From positions 26,871 to 90,870 of the forward strand of contig NZ_FOWN01000008.1 of NCBI RefSeq assembly GCF_900115465.1: 64,000 bases of DNA, in the 5' to 3' direction. A program made the translations under genes and the position numbers. This DNA comes from Halolactibacillus alkaliphilus (GTDB lineage Bacteria > Bacillota > Bacilli > Bacillales > Amphibacillaceae). Below the pieces are notes generated by a model. That model had not been told where the DNA came from. It was given only the letters and a program-made list of their open reading frames with translations, and ran no database searches. This document shows positions 10,830 through 21,305 of the stretch, piece by piece; positions within the stretch are counted from its first letter, which is position 1, and each line of letters starts with the position of its first letter.

Positions 10830-12413
10830 TTAGGCTTGATTATACTGATTGACTTCGAATAGATCGATTAACGCTATATCTTCGTGCTTATCCGTAAACC
10901 AACGTAAAGCAAAATCATTTTTAAACAAGACTAGAAAGTCTCCTTCACGATCTTTCACTAATAGATTTCTATCATCAAATAAAGTGGTATCTACTTGTTG
11001 GTCTTTAAGCCAACGCGGAATCCTTTCTCCCACAGACTCAAACACAACATCCACATTGTATTCATGTTTCATACGATGCTCGAACACTTGATACTGCAGT
11101 TCTCCAACCGCACCAATGATATAGTTTTCCATTGGGTACGTCGTGAAGAGTTGAATAGCCCCTTCTTGGACCAGTTGTTCTAAGCCTTTTTTAAATTGTT
11201 TTGACTTCATTACATTTTTTGCTGTTACACGTTTAAATAACTCTGGTGGAAACTGAGGCATTTCGTCGTACTCAAACGTCTGCTTGCCTTCAAGTAGTGT
11301 ATCGCCAATACGATACACACCAGGATCGTAAATACCAATAATGTCACCTGGGTAAGCTTCATCCACTGTATCACGACTTGATGCAACAAATTGTTGTGTT
11401 TGGTTCAGTTTAAAAGATTTTCCGGTTCTAGGCAACGTTACTGTCATTCCTCGCTCAAACTTACCAGAACACACGCGAAGAAAAGCTACGCGGTCTCGGT
11501 GAGCAGGATTCATATTTGCTTGAATTTTAAAGATAAACCCCGAAAATTGTTCCTGTATTGGGTCAATTAAGCCTTCGGTTGTCTTGCGCGCTTTCGGTGT
11601 AGGTGCTAGGTCGATAAACGTATCAAAAAATGTCTCTACACCAAACGGGGCCAACGCACTACCAAAGAAGACAGGTGTTTGATCACCTTTTAATACTTTT
11701 TCTATATTAAATTGATCACCTGCTTCATCTAATAATGACATCTCTTCTTCTGTTTCTTTAAAAGTCGTATCCTCAGTAATTGCTTGATAATCGCCACTAT
11801 GCAAATCATCAAAGGGGATATAACTTTCGGGGTCATTTCCATTAAACTTTACAAACTGATTGTTGTAGCGATCTAATATACCAAGGAAACGTTTACCCAT
11901 ACCAACGGGCCAATTCATTGGGTATGTTTCGATTTCTAATACTTCTTCAATCTGATCCAATAAATCAAAAGGTTCGCGCCCCTCACGATCAAGCTTATTT
12001 ATAAAAGTAAAAATCGGAATCCCGCGCATCTTACATACTTTAAATAACTTAATGGTCTGTGCTTCTATTCCTTTTGTCGCATCAATAATCATCACAACAC
12101 TATCCACTGCCGTAAGCGTACGGTAAGTATCTTCACTAAAATCTTCGTGTCCAGGTGTATCTAAAATATTGACTTTATAATCTTTGTAGGGAAAATTCAT
12201 CACACTTGAAGTTACTGAGATACCCCGTTGTTTTTCAATTTCCATCCAGTCACTTGTCGCAAACTTACCCGACTTCTTTCCTTTGACTGTTCCAGCTTCT
12301 CTAATTAAATTTCCAAACATAAGCAGCTTTTCTGTCATCGTTGTTTTCCCGGCATCCGGGTGTGAAATAATCGCGAATGTTTTTCGCATATCTGTTTCTT
12401 GTTTAATGTGCAT
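10830..12413 (-). CDS. prfC: Peptide chain release factor 3
   Basis: GTPase that recycles RF1/RF2 after peptide release. The 527-residue protein has G1 SHPDAGKTT at residues 17-25, the G3 motif DTPGHEDF near 86 and NKLD near 140, followed by EF-Tu-like beta-barrel and RF3 C-terminal domains; the switch region includes [25 protein letters not shown] residues typical of RF3 rather than EF-G. GAAGGAA precedes the ATG at 12413. RF3 is missing in several well-known Bacillus species, so its presence is a mild taxonomic hint. It is transcribed alone. Confidence 0.95.
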   Translation of the reverse strand: MHIKQETDMRKTFAIISHPDAGKTTMTEKLLMFGNLIREAGTVKGKKSGKFATSDWMEIEKQRGISVTSSVMNFPYKDYKVNILDTPGHEDFSEDTYRTLTAVDSVVMIIDATKGIEAQTIKLFKVCKMRGIPIFTFINKLDREGREPFDLLDQIEEVLEIETYPMNWPVGMGKRFLGILDRYNNQFVKFNGNDPESYIPFDDLHSGDYQAITEDTTFKETEEEMSLLDEAGDQFNIEKVLKGDQTPVFFGSALAPFGVETFFDTFIDLAPTPKARKTTEGLIDPIQEQFSGFIFKIQANMNPAHRDRVAFLRVCSGKFERGMTVTLPRTGKSFKLNQTQQFVASSRDTVDEAYPGDIIGIYDPGVYRIGDTLLEGKQTFEYDEMPQFPPELFKRVTAKNVMKSKQFKKGLEQLVQEGAIQLFTTYPMENYIIGAVGELQYQVFEHRMKHEYNVDVVFESVGERIPRWLKDQQVDTTLFDDRNLLVKDREGDFLVLFKNDFALRWFTDKHEDIALIDLFEVNQYNQA

Positions 12414-12564
12414 TATTTTATTCCTTCTCTCTTAAGCTAGATACATCTCTATTTTTCATTCGAAAATTTTTACATCAATTAAAATATTGATCGATTGACT
12501 CTTTCTACGTTTCTTTACATGTTTTAACCCCTCACACGTTCGGTTTCTATTGACTCTGTAATTG

Positions 12565-12594
12565 AAAGTAGCACAAAACAAGAAAAAAAGTCAA
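12565..12594 (-). promoter_or_regulatory. Possible prfC promoter
   Basis: TTGACT at 12589-12594 and TACTTT at 12565-12570 (minus strand) are separated by 18 bases and lie about 150 bases before prfC. The -10 box is weak. Confidence 0.35.
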
Positions 12595-12634
12595 TGACTA
12601 ATCGCCTGAAGTGATGCTTTAATCCTTAAAAATT

Positions 12635-12643
12635 TGTTATAAT
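12635..12643 (+). promoter_or_regulatory. Extended -10 promoter of the SNF2 helicase gene
   Basis: TGTTATAAT is a perfect extended -10 element about 33 bases before the ATG at 12677; the start codon is preceded by AAAGGGG. No convincing -35 box is seen. Confidence 0.55.
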
Positions 12644-12676
12644 AGTTAGATAGCATTTTTTTAAAGGGGATACATT

Positions 12677-15600
12677 ATGCCACGAATGATTTTTGAACCG
12701 AAAGAAATTATGAAATTAACAGGGCAACGTTTTTATCGTCGCGGCCTTGATTATTATAAAAAAGGGCGCGTGAATCATTTAAGTTATAATCAAGCGATTA
12801 ACATGTGGAAAGCAGATGTACGAGGAAGTGAAAACTTCCATGTGAATATATTTGTATATGATGATTATGATATTGAAACGCGCTGCACTTGTCCAGCTTT
12901 TCATACGCATGGAACTTGTAAACATATTGCTGCTGTGTTACTTGCAATTAGTAAGCACCAGCAACCACACTTAGAGTCAATGGAGCCCGACAGGAAAAAG
13001 AGTGACCCATACTCTTTACGCTTGCTTGATGCTTTTAAACAAACCACGTTGACTCACGATAAAGAAGTATTACAAGTACATTACCAAATTAGTGAAGTAA
13101 GTCCGTCATTTACCGAAGAAAAAAGAATTGTTATCGGATTACACGTAGGTGAAACAAAGCCATTTATTATTAAAGATATCCGAGAATTTATTGAAGCAAC
13201 TTATTACAAACAAAGCTATGCGATCACAGAAAAGTTTACCTATCAGCCTGAAAAACATACATTTACTAAAACAGATAAGGAAATTTTACGATTACTGCAA
13301 CAAGCATTAATCCATGAGCGTACGTATAAAGATTTATATACAGATCAACAACAACGCTTGATTATTGTCCCACCTTATGTATTTAAAGATTTGTTTGCGT
13401 ATATTCAAACACAATCGCTCACACTTAAAACGGATAACCAAAAAGAATATAGCAACTTATCGTTAGAACCGCTGGATGGGCAGATGACGTTCACTATTGA
13501 TACAAATGCGGAAGGACAAATCATACATTTTGATGATTTTTTAAGTTACCGTTATTTACCCTACTATCAAGTGTTTATTAAAAAAGCGCATTTTTTCACA
13601 CTAACAGATGCACAAGCAGCGATTGTCAATACAATGATGAAACAAATGCCAAGACAACTTTCCCAACAATTACTGATTTCGCCGAGTGATTTCCAAGGCT
13701 ATTTAACCTATGTAAAACCAATGCTTGAAAGCATTGGTACAGTGAAAATAACTGACGCAGTCAAAGACCGTCTATATGAAGCGCCTCTTGAGGCCCATCT
13801 ATATTTAGAGTTTATTGGTGAATCACTAGGTATCACTGTTGATTATCAATACGGTGACTACCGCTTTTCCTTTAATAGTTCCACTAAAGAAACCGAACAA
13901 ATTGTTGTGCGTGACGTAAAGGAAGAAGAGCGCATTATAGAACACTTACGACAATTTGGCTTTCAATATGTCAATCAACGCTTTCAGCTATTTCATGTCG
14001 ATAAAATTTACGATTTTATCTTGGATGTAGTCCCGGAACTCAAACAAGTGTATCATGTTTATTTATCTGATCAATTAAAAACACTTGTTAACGAGGAGGC
14101 CATTCAATTTGACCCATCGATTCGCTTTAATGACCGTCTCAACGTGCTTGCTATTGATTTTGATATTGCTGGGATTAACGACCAAGATTTACATGAATTA
14201 ATGAAAGCTCTTATTGAAAAAAAACGTTATTATAGACCTAAACAGGGCCCAATTGTCGATTTAGAAGATGAGGCGTTTAAACAGTTTAAAGCTTTTGCAG
14301 AATCACTTAAACTTAAGGCTAGTCATGTAAAAAAAGATGGGATTAATTTAAGCCCCGCACACGCAACAATCGTTGATGATTATTTTAGAGATACAACACA
14401 GTATGAAACATCTTTCCAAACGCTGATGAATGATTTATCTAATCAAACCAATAAAACGTACCCCCTGCCAGCTATTCAGGCTGATTTGCGCGATTATCAA
14501 TATGTCGGCTATCAGTGGTTTAAAGCACTAAGCACCTATCATTTAGGGGGCATACTAGCAGATGAAATGGGGCTAGGTAAAACGCTTCAAACAATAACTT
14601 ATATCTTAAGTGATTATGAAGAAAAAAATAACACAAAAAGTTTGATCGTCGCACCGTCATCTCTTATTTACAATTGGAAAAAAGAATTCGAGCGCTTTGC
14701 TTCTGAACTGAGTATCCAAGTTGTAACAGGTTCACAAGCTGAACGGAAAAGCATCCTTAATCATACAACAGCCGATGTATTAATCACATCCTATCCGCTA
14801 TTACGACAAGATATCAAACATTATGAAGGTATTTCTTTTACTCATTTTATTTTAGATGAGGCACAAGCTATTAAAAATCATTTAACTCAAACAGCTAAGG
14901 CTGCTCGAGCTATTGTCGCAACGCATCGTTTCGCCTTGAGTGGGACACCAATTGAAAACCGCTTAGAAGAACTCTGGTCTATATTCCAAACGCTCTCTCC
15001 GGGATTCCTAGGAACAAAAAAGTATTTTCTCTCATTGGATACTGTAGCGATTAAACAAATGGTGCGCCCTTTTATATTAAGAAGACTAAAAACTGACGTA
15101 CTAAAAGACTTACCTGAGAAATTTGAATACGAAAAATATACAGACTTAACAACTGAACAAAAACAAGTCTATCTTATGTATGTAAATAAAATAAAGGACA
15201 CGATTAACCAAGGCGCATTCAACGAAAATAAATTGGACATTCTCTCAGGTCTCACGAGATTAAGACAAATTTGTTGCCACCCTAGTTTATTCTTAGAAAA
15301 CTATTCCGGTCATTCTGGTAAGCTAGAGTTATTGACTACTCTTTTGACCCAACTAAAAGAAGAAAATCGCCGTGTCTTATTATTTTCGCAGTTTCCAAGC
15401 ATGTTGAAAATAATTGCTGAAAATCTCCCTTCACTCGGTCTAGATCATTTCTTTCTTGATGGTCAAACACCTTCTCTTGAACGATTAGAAAAGGTTGATC
15501 GTTTCAATCAAGGTGAGAAAGACTTGTTTTTAATCTCATTAAAAGCAGGTGGGACAGGACTCAATTTAACTGGAGCTGATACCGTCATTCTCTTTGATTT

Positions 15601-15838
15601 ATGGTGGAACCCTGCCGTTGAACAACAAGCAGCAGGCCGAGCACACCGTATTGGGCAAACAAAGAAAGTAGAAGTTATTCGCCTAATTACGGAAGGAACA
15701 ATTGAAGAAAAAATCTTCAACCTCCAACAAAAAAAACGTGCACTTGTTAATGAAATTATTGAGCCCGGAGAAACATTACTTTCATCATTAACAAAAGATG
15801 ATATTTTGTCCCTTTTATCAGTGGACACAGAACTATGA
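12677..15838 (+). CDS. SWIM zinc-finger SNF2-family helicase/ATPase
   Basis: A 1053-residue DNA translocase. A SWIM zinc finger of the CxC...CxH type (CTCPAFHTHGTCKH, about residues 72-85) opens the protein, followed by a long bacterial SNF2 N-terminal region. The SNF2 core occupies about 610-1050: LADEMGLGKT near 630, DEAQ near 727, SGTPIENR near 756 and the motif VI stretch QQAAGRAHRIGQ near 983. It resembles B. subtilis YwqA in architecture. A role in DNA repair or transcription-complex remodelling is inferred from the family only. It is the only plus-strand gene in the first 37 kb and is monocistronic. Confidence 0.92.
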   Translation: MPRMIFEPKEIMKLTGQRFYRRGLDYYKKGRVNHLSYNQAINMWKADVRGSENFHVNIFVYDDYDIETRCTCPAFHTHGTCKHIAAVLLAISKHQQPHLESMEPDRKKSDPYSLRLLDAFKQTTLTHDKEVLQVHYQISEVSPSFTEEKRIVIGLHVGETKPFIIKDIREFIEATYYKQSYAITEKFTYQPEKHTFTKTDKEILRLLQQALIHERTYKDLYTDQQQRLIIVPPYVFKDLFAYIQTQSLTLKTDNQKEYSNLSLEPLDGQMTFTIDTNAEGQIIHFDDFLSYRYLPYYQVFIKKAHFFTLTDAQAAIVNTMMKQMPRQLSQQLLISPSDFQGYLTYVKPMLESIGTVKITDAVKDRLYEAPLEAHLYLEFIGESLGITVDYQYGDYRFSFNSSTKETEQIVVRDVKEEERIIEHLRQFGFQYVNQRFQLFHVDKIYDFILDVVPELKQVYHVYLSDQLKTLVNEEAIQFDPSIRFNDRLNVLAIDFDIAGINDQDLHELMKALIEKKRYYRPKQGPIVDLEDEAFKQFKAFAESLKLKASHVKKDGINLSPAHATIVDDYFRDTTQYETSFQTLMNDLSNQTNKTYPLPAIQADLRDYQYVGYQWFKALSTYHLGGILADEMGLGKTLQTITYILSDYEEKNNTKSLIVAPSSLIYNWKKEFERFASELSIQVVTGSQAERKSILNHTTADVLITSYPLLRQDIKHYEGISFTHFILDEAQAIKNHLTQTAKAARAIVATHRFALSGTPIENRLEELWSIFQTLSPGFLGTKKYFLSLDTVAIKQMVRPFILRRLKTDVLKDLPEKFEYEKYTDLTTEQKQVYLMYVNKIKDTINQGAFNENKLDILSGLTRLRQICCHPSLFLENYSGHSGKLELLTTLLTQLKEENRRVLLFSQFPSMLKIIAENLPSLGLDHFFLDGQTPSLERLEKVDRFNQGEKDLFLISLKAGGTGLNLTGADTVILFDLWWNPAVEQQAAGRAHRIGQTKKVEVIRLITEGTIEEKIFNLQQKKRALVNEIIEPGETLLSSLTKDDILSLLSVDTEL

Positions 15839-15860
15839 ATTATAAACTCCAACTACTAAA

Positions 15861-15881
15861 AAACAGCCGAATTGGCTGTTT
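15861..15881. terminator. Bidirectional terminator between SNF2 gene and minJ
   Basis: AAACAGCC and GGCTGTTT form an 8-bp stem with a 5-base loop, flanked by A-tract and T-tract, serving the convergent genes on both strands. Confidence 0.85.
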
Positions 15882-15896
15882 TTTCTGTAGTATGCA

Positions 15897-17054
15897 TTAT
15901 CCTTCAACAAATACTAAACCTAGTTGATGATGATCCCCTTCATAGTTCGCCCGCTGAGCAAAACGAATTTCGCCATCAAGGTTGTAGATTTCAAGTTTAC
16001 AAAAAGCTAAATTTGACTGGAGCGCTTCATAAAACTCAGCAGCGGTTGTAACATAACAGCCATTGACTTTTGAAATGACTTCTCCTGTCTCTATCCCCAT
16101 CTCACTTGCCGGCGAAAACGGATGAACAGCAAGGACTTTCAAGCCTTTGGTTGAAGGTGCGTATAATGAGGTGCCGTTTGCTTCTTGTTGTCTAGTTAAA
16201 TAAAGCAACACCTCACGACCAATTAAGCCAACAACAACACTTAAAAGAATAAGGGGTGCATATAAAAAGCCGAGTAAACTTAAGGTTATAACAAGAAGAC
16301 CTAAAAGTAGCAAGCGTCTCACAAGCCAACGACTAAAATCTGTTGGGCGTCTCGTGGAAATAACATGTTCTAATCCTAATAGTAAAGGAAAAATGATGAA
16401 CCCATAACTTTCACCTTGATAATTAAACACGGGCCACCAATCAAAGAACAACGTTAAGTCGCCAATAGGCCAAATAAAAATCAGCGGCAATAAGGCCAGT
16501 TTTTTTATGCGATGTTGCCCCATCGGTTTACCTCTTGCGCCAATGAAGCGTTCTGGAAATGTTTGATCATTTCTTGTCCGTGTCAGTAGAAAGGCTTCCA
16601 CTAACATAAATAACCCCATCAAACTTGTGAAGATAATCCAATGATCTAATGTAAGTGTTACTTTTAAACTATTTGGTAAATAAGGTTCAAAGTAAGGATA
16701 AAATAACCATGTTAAACTGCTTGAACCAAAAATATACACACTATTTAACCAACTAAATTTACCTGATAAAGAAAAGATTAGCGAGTAAAAAATCAAAAGG
16801 ACGATCATCAATGGCGGTAAAAATATTCCTAAACCAATAAATAGAATGCCAAGAAGAACACTTACAATCAGTCCAATTCTTTTTAATCCATACCATTCAT
16901 CTAATGTAGGAAATACCTTATAACCAAATGTTACTCTCTCTTTTTCAACGCGCTTCTTTGATGATATGTAAATTAATATAAAAAACCAATAAAACAATGG
17001 ATTCAGAAAGAACCAACCTAGAGCCTTTAATAATTCTATTACTATCTGTTCCAC
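15897..17054 (-). CDS. minJ: MinJ-like division-site membrane protein with PDZ domain
   Basis: A 385-residue protein with about seven to eight membrane segments (roughly 5-30, 55-105, 125-160, 195-215, 222-238, 255-295) and a C-terminal PDZ domain (about 300-378, HPFSPASEMGIETGEVISKVNG). This is the architecture of B. subtilis MinJ (YvjD), which bridges DivIVA and MinCD at the pole and septum. The position next to ctpB, ftsX and ftsE is the same as in B. subtilis. A generic PDZ membrane protein is the only alternative. Confidence 0.82.
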   Translation of the reverse strand: MEQIVIELLKALGWFFLNPLFYWFFILIYISSKKRVEKERVTFGYKVFPTLDEWYGLKRIGLIVSVLLGILFIGLGIFLPPLMIVLLIFYSLIFSLSGKFSWLNSVYIFGSSSLTWLFYPYFEPYLPNSLKVTLTLDHWIIFTSLMGLFMLVEAFLLTRTRNDQTFPERFIGARGKPMGQHRIKKLALLPLIFIWPIGDLTLFFDWWPVFNYQGESYGFIIFPLLLGLEHVISTRRPTDFSRWLVRRLLLLGLLVITLSLLGFLYAPLILLSVVVGLIGREVLLYLTRQQEANGTSLYAPSTKGLKVLAVHPFSPASEMGIETGEVISKVNGCYVTTAAEFYEALQSNLAFCKLEIYNLDGEIRFAQRANYEGDHHQLGLVFVEG

Positions 17055-17171
17055 GTGCTCAACTCACTTTCTTTACAGCATAGGTACATTTTTTGGCATT
17101 CGGTTTTTTAATTCTTAAAACCCGCCTTTTTCATACTATATCATATTTTAAAGCGCTTTAGCTAAAAAAAT

Positions 17172-17210
17172 AGAAAAACCTAGGAAGACATCACGTCGCT
17201 AGGTTTTTCT
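17172..17210 (-). terminator. Terminator after ctpB
   Basis: A 12-bp perfect stem (AGAAAAACCTAG with complement) around a 15-base loop; on the minus strand it is followed by seven T residues soon after. It separates ctpB from minJ. Confidence 0.85.
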
Positions 17211-17227
17211 ACTTCTTATCTCATACA

Positions 17228-18691
17228 TTATTTAATAATTGACTCAATGGCACGTTCTTTTTGACGATCGTCTTGGCCGCTGCGTATCCGCTCAATAATA
17301 CGTGTTTGTATTAAATCTGCTGTTTGCTGATCTAGTTCACCAGTTCCTGTTAATTCTTCATCTGCTTGAAATGCTTGAAGAGCCTTGGCCGTTTCTTCTG
17401 AGAAATAACCATCGTTTCGATCCAGCTTATAACCTAATCCTTCCAACATGACTTGCATAAACCTCACCTGATTTGATACGGTATCAGGACGTAATGTATC
17501 TTCTAAAACAATAGGGGAGGAGTAATAGTAATCAGGTTGCTTAACGTCAATCGTTGGTTCTACACCCACTTCATGAATTGACGTTCCTTCAGCAGATAAC
17601 CAGTTCATAACTGTTAGTTTAATTGAACTACCATCACCCATTGGTACTGTTGTTTGAACCGTCCCTTTACCGAAGCTCGTTTGACCAACAACATTCGCGC
17701 CTACTGCTTCTTTTAGTGATATCGCCAGAATCTCAGAAGCTGAAGCACTACCTTCATCAATCAAAACCGTTAGGGGATATGGTTTCTCTTCATCTAAATT
17801 AGAAAAGAATCTTTCTTTTTCACCATTGCCATCTTCCCACTGCATATATGGCCGATCACTCGGAATAAATTCACGTAACATTTCTTGCACAACCTCAAGT
17901 AATCCACCTGGATTACCACGAACGTCAATGATTAATCCGTCAATACCTTCCGCCTCAAGTGCTGATAACTCTTCTAAAAACCTGTTAGCCGTATTCTCAG
18001 AGAAATTAGTAATTTCAATATAACCAAGAGATTGATCATCTTTTTCGATAAGGTCACGATACACCGTCTCTAAAGGAATTTTATCTCGTATGATTGTGAA
18101 AGGTATCAATTCTTCAGAATTAGCACGTTTCACTTCTATCACAACTTCTGATCCTTTTTCACCACGAATTCTTGTAACAGCTTCTAATAAGTCTAACCCT
18201 TCAGTTGATTCACCTTCAATGGTTATTACTTGATCGTTAGGACGCAATCCCGCTTTTTCAGCTGGTGAATCTTTAAGTGGCGAGACAATCGTCACAACAC
18301 CGTTCACCATACTTACTTCCGCTCCGATGCCTTCAAATGATGCTTCAATTTGTTCATTAAACGACTTCATTGTCTCAACATTTAAATACTCACTGTAGGG
18401 GTCACCTAAGCTATTTAACATGCCGCTGATTGCACCTTCAATTAATTGCTCGTCGGTCACATCATTTAAATAGTTAGATTGAATTTGATTAAATGCTTGA
18501 ACTACCTTTGGTAGTTGTACTGACTCAGACAGTTCATTTAACATGTCTGTATACTGTTCTTCGGTAATACCTGTCGTTTCTAATTGACTCTCATCTACGA
18601 ATAACCACTCAGTAACCGCAAAACTTATACCGCCACCTAATATTAATGCAGTCATTAATAATACAATCAATACGCTTTTTTTCACACGCAA
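17228..18691 (-). CDS. ctpB: Carboxy-terminal processing serine protease CtpB (S41)
   Basis: Secreted, membrane-anchored protease; in B. subtilis CtpB cleaves SpoIVFA during sporulation. The roughly 487-residue protein has an N-terminal membrane anchor, a PDZ domain (about 100-175), the S41 core with catalytic Ser in GSASASEI near residue 315 and Lys in FGKGTVQ near 339, and a C-terminal peptidoglycan-binding domain (about 395-470). The start is uncertain: GGAG lies nine bases before a TTG at 18691; a GTG at 18706 would add five residues. It lies between the M23 peptidase and minJ, each separated by a terminator. Confidence 0.9.
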   Translation of the reverse strand: MRVKKSVLIVLLMTALILGGGISFAVTEWLFVDESQLETTGITEEQYTDMLNELSESVQLPKVVQAFNQIQSNYLNDVTDEQLIEGAISGMLNSLGDPYSEYLNVETMKSFNEQIEASFEGIGAEVSMVNGVVTIVSPLKDSPAEKAGLRPNDQVITIEGESTEGLDLLEAVTRIRGEKGSEVVIEVKRANSEELIPFTIIRDKIPLETVYRDLIEKDDQSLGYIEITNFSENTANRFLEELSALEAEGIDGLIIDVRGNPGGLLEVVQEMLREFIPSDRPYMQWEDGNGEKERFFSNLDEEKPYPLTVLIDEGSASASEILAISLKEAVGANVVGQTSFGKGTVQTTVPMGDGSSIKLTVMNWLSAEGTSIHEVGVEPTIDVKQPDYYYSSPIVLEDTLRPDTVSNQVRFMQVMLEGLGYKLDRNDGYFSEETAKALQAFQADEELTGTGELDQQTADLIQTRIIERIRSGQDDRQKERAIESIIK

Positions 18692-18765
18692 AACGGACCA
18701 CTCCACATCTATGACATTTACTTTTATATGTTTTTAGTCTAACATATTTTAATTCATAACGATAT

Positions 18766-18801
18766 GAAAAAGGCATCTCGCTAGTGCGTGATGCCTTTTT
18801 C
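18766..18801. terminator. Terminator after the M23 peptidase gene
   Basis: GAAAAAGGCATC and GATGCCTTTTTC form a perfect 12-bp stem with a 12-base loop, ending in T-tracts in either direction. It closes the ftsE-ftsX-peptidase transcript. Confidence 0.85.
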
Positions 18802-18850
18802 ACTTCATTTAATACGACATAAGTTTATTTAAAAATCGCTATTTCTATGC

Positions 18851-20350
18851 TTAGTAAAGATAGTTTGCTGGGTTAACGGCGTTTGCATGTGCCCAACCAC
18901 CGATGTGTACCTCAAAGTGTAAGTGTTGGCCTGTTCCTACACCCGTGCTCCCCATTAAAGCGATTTGTTGTCCACGTGAGACAGTCTGACCAGGTCTTAC
19001 TGTTGTTGAACCTGACCGCAAGTGCGCATAAAAAGTTGTGACTTGCTGTCTGTTTCCGTCACCATTAAGATCAATGTAATGCGTGATAAGAATCGCATCA
19101 CCATAACCGTTCATTCGACCATCAAATTCTGTATACGTGTCCACAACGACACCAGCTTCTGCTGCATAAATTTGTTGTGTGCCTGGGGCAGCGATATCCA
19201 TACCACGGTGAGGTCTTACTACGCCTGTAACCGGGTGCACACGATTAGGGTTAAACGCTGAAGTTACACGACGCGTTGATGCAGGCCAATGTAAAATCGG
19301 GCCACTCCCATTATCAGTGCTTGGCGGTGTGGTACCTGCATTTGCTCCATTATTTGTACCACTATCACCACCCGACGCACTTTCACTATCGTTATCTTGT
19401 TCTTGACTTAATAACTCCTCTTCTTGACGCTTTCTTTCAGCCTCTTTTGCTGCTTCTTCAGCAAGTTTAATCGCCTGTTGTAAAGCCGACGCTTCTTTTC
19501 GTTTAATTTCTTGCTGATCAGCAAGTGTGACTTTATATTCTTCAAGGTCCGCATGTTCTTCTTCTAATTGAACCATTAAGTTTGATTGATTCGTACGCTG
19601 AATATTTAGTTCGTTCTGTAATTCTGTAAGTTCTTGTCTTTGTGCAACAAGTGTCGCCTTTTTAGACTCAAGCTCTTTTTTTGCTGCTGTTAATTCATCA
19701 CGTTTAGTTTCTAAACTCGCTTGTTTTTCTTCTACTTCTACACGCTTAGACTCTAAATCTAGTTTATCTTGGCGTTGTGCTTCCATAATATTCTTATCAG
19801 AATCTAAAATTTTTGTGACAGCTGTTAAACGCGAAATAAAATCTCCAAAACTTTGTGCGCTAAATACTAACTCTAAATAGGAAGAGTTTCCACCTGAGCG
19901 TTGCATTGAGCGAAGGCGTGAACTGATAAGCTCTTGTCTTTGTTCGATACGTTGCATCAAATCTTCTATATCATTATTTAATACAACAATTTCTTCTTCT
20001 GTTTGAGTAATCTCATTTTCTGTTGTCGTTATATTAGTTTCAATTGTCGAAATCTCATTTTCAGTTGTTGAAATCTCATTTTGTTTAATTTCAAGTTTAT
20101 CTGCTGTTACAGCTAAATCTTGGTCTAAATCAGCAATCTTAGATTTCACTTGTTTTTGACGCGCTTCATTCGCAGCAATTTTTTCTTCTGCGTTACTTGC
20201 ATCACTATTGATGCTTTGTCTTTCTGACTCTAATTCTTTAAGTTCCTGTTTTAAGTCTTCAATCGATTGTGCTACCACAGGTTGTGACAGAGGAACAACG
20301 ACGTTCACCATTAAAACAGAAATAAATATGTATACTAACAATTTTTTCAT
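18851..20350 (-). CDS. Coiled-coil M23 peptidase, probable FtsEX-controlled cell-wall hydrolase
   Basis: A 499-residue secreted protein: signal peptide about 1-28 (cleavage after VVAQS), a long coiled coil from about 28 to 310 rich in Glu, Lys, Gln and Leu, a low-complexity linker around 315-345 (SGGDSGTNNGANAG), and an M23 LytM domain about 360-499 with HRGMD and HLHFEVH as zinc and catalytic motifs. Both metal-ligand motifs are intact, so it should be an active endopeptidase rather than an EnvC-like activator. It follows ftsX by 61 bp; FtsEX is known to control coiled-coil hydrolases such as PcsB, CwlO and EnvC. Confidence 0.9.
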   Translation of the reverse strand: MKKLLVYIFISVLMVNVVVPLSQPVVAQSIEDLKQELKELESERQSINSDASNAEEKIAANEARQKQVKSKIADLDQDLAVTADKLEIKQNEISTTENEISTIETNITTTENEITQTEEEIVVLNNDIEDLMQRIEQRQELISSRLRSMQRSGGNSSYLELVFSAQSFGDFISRLTAVTKILDSDKNIMEAQRQDKLDLESKRVEVEEKQASLETKRDELTAAKKELESKKATLVAQRQELTELQNELNIQRTNQSNLMVQLEEEHADLEEYKVTLADQQEIKRKEASALQQAIKLAEEAAKEAERKRQEEELLSQEQDNDSESASGGDSGTNNGANAGTTPPSTDNGSGPILHWPASTRRVTSAFNPNRVHPVTGVVRPHRGMDIAAPGTQQIYAAEAGVVVDTYTEFDGRMNGYGDAILITHYIDLNGDGNRQQVTTFYAHLRSGSTTVRPGQTVSRGQQIALMGSTGVGTGQHLHFEVHIGGWAHANAVNPANYLY

Positions 20351-20411
20351 TATGCCAACTCCTTATTTCTTGTTTTATTATTGATGAAGTAAATGGCGCA
20401 AAGCGCGCCAT

Positions 20412-21305
20412 TTAAATCTTTAAGAATTTACGTACACTCATTACACTACCCCAAACACCGATGACAACACCGATCATAACAACAATACCAGACACTTGCC
20501 ACACAAATGGCGCAAACGGAATTAATGTAACAAAGTCAAATTGATTAACTGCTACAATATTTTGTTCAAGATAATAATAACCACCAACGATAAACCCAAT
20601 TGGTACAAGACTTCCGAGGAAACCGAGTAAAAGTCCTTCTACAAAGAATGGCCAACGAATAAACCATTTGGTCGCACCAACAAGTTGCATAATCTCAATT
20701 TCTTTACGTCTTGCGAAAATAGTAATTTTAATCGTATTTGAAATTAAGAATATGGCTGTAAAGACAAGGGCAACAATTAACACCAACCCGATATTTCGTG
20801 CATAGGCATTAAAATCAAACAAATTCTGCACAAAATCCTCACCAAAATTAACATCTTCTACATGATCAAATGTGGCAATTTCTTCTGCGACATTGACCGT
20901 TTCAGTTGGGTCAACTAACTTAACAACATAGGCATCATTTAGTGGGTTTTCTTGATCAATTAAACCAAAAACATCTCCCTCATCACCTAAGCCCGACATC
21001 AATCTTTCGAGTTCTTCTTCTTTCGTTGAAAACGTCACGCTTTGGATATTATCCAGTCGTTCAATGGCTTCACCGACAGCGATCGTTTCTTCCTCGTTAG
21101 CGGTTAAGTCAACTAATACTTTTATTTCAACATCTTCTTCAAGGTTCTCTGCAATATGGTTAATATTTAAAAGCAACACAAGAAAAGCACCCACTAGTAT
21201 GAGGGTTGTTGTCACAGCCCCAATAGAGGCAAGTGTCATCCAACTGTTGCGCCAAGTATTTTTAAATCCTTCTCTAATATGTCGTTTAAACGTTCTAGCT
21301 CTCAT
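20412..21305 (-). CDS. ftsX: Cell-division ABC transporter-like permease FtsX
   Basis: A 297-residue FtsX: N-terminal cytoplasmic tail, a first membrane helix (about 25-47), a large extracellular loop (about 48-165) and three more helices (about 170-195, 220-245, 265-290). The family core ARRKEIEIMQLVGAT is present. I start at the ATG at 21305, eight bases after GAGGTGA; the in-frame upstream codons lie inside ftsE. It overlaps ftsE by 11 bp. With FtsE it transmits ATP hydrolysis to the downstream secreted hydrolase. Confidence 0.95.
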   Translation of the reverse strand: MRARTFKRHIREGFKNTWRNSWMTLASIGAVTTTLILVGAFLVLLLNINHIAENLEEDVEIKVLVDLTANEEETIAVGEAIERLDNIQSVTFSTKEEELERLMSGLGDEGDVFGLIDQENPLNDAYVVKLVDPTETVNVAEEIATFDHVEDVNFGEDFVQNLFDFNAYARNIGLVLIVALVFTAIFLISNTIKITIFARRKEIEIMQLVGATKWFIRWPFFVEGLLLGFLGSLVPIGFIVGGYYYLEQNIVAVNQFDFVTLIPFAPFVWQVSGIVVMIGVVIGVWGSVMSVRKFLKI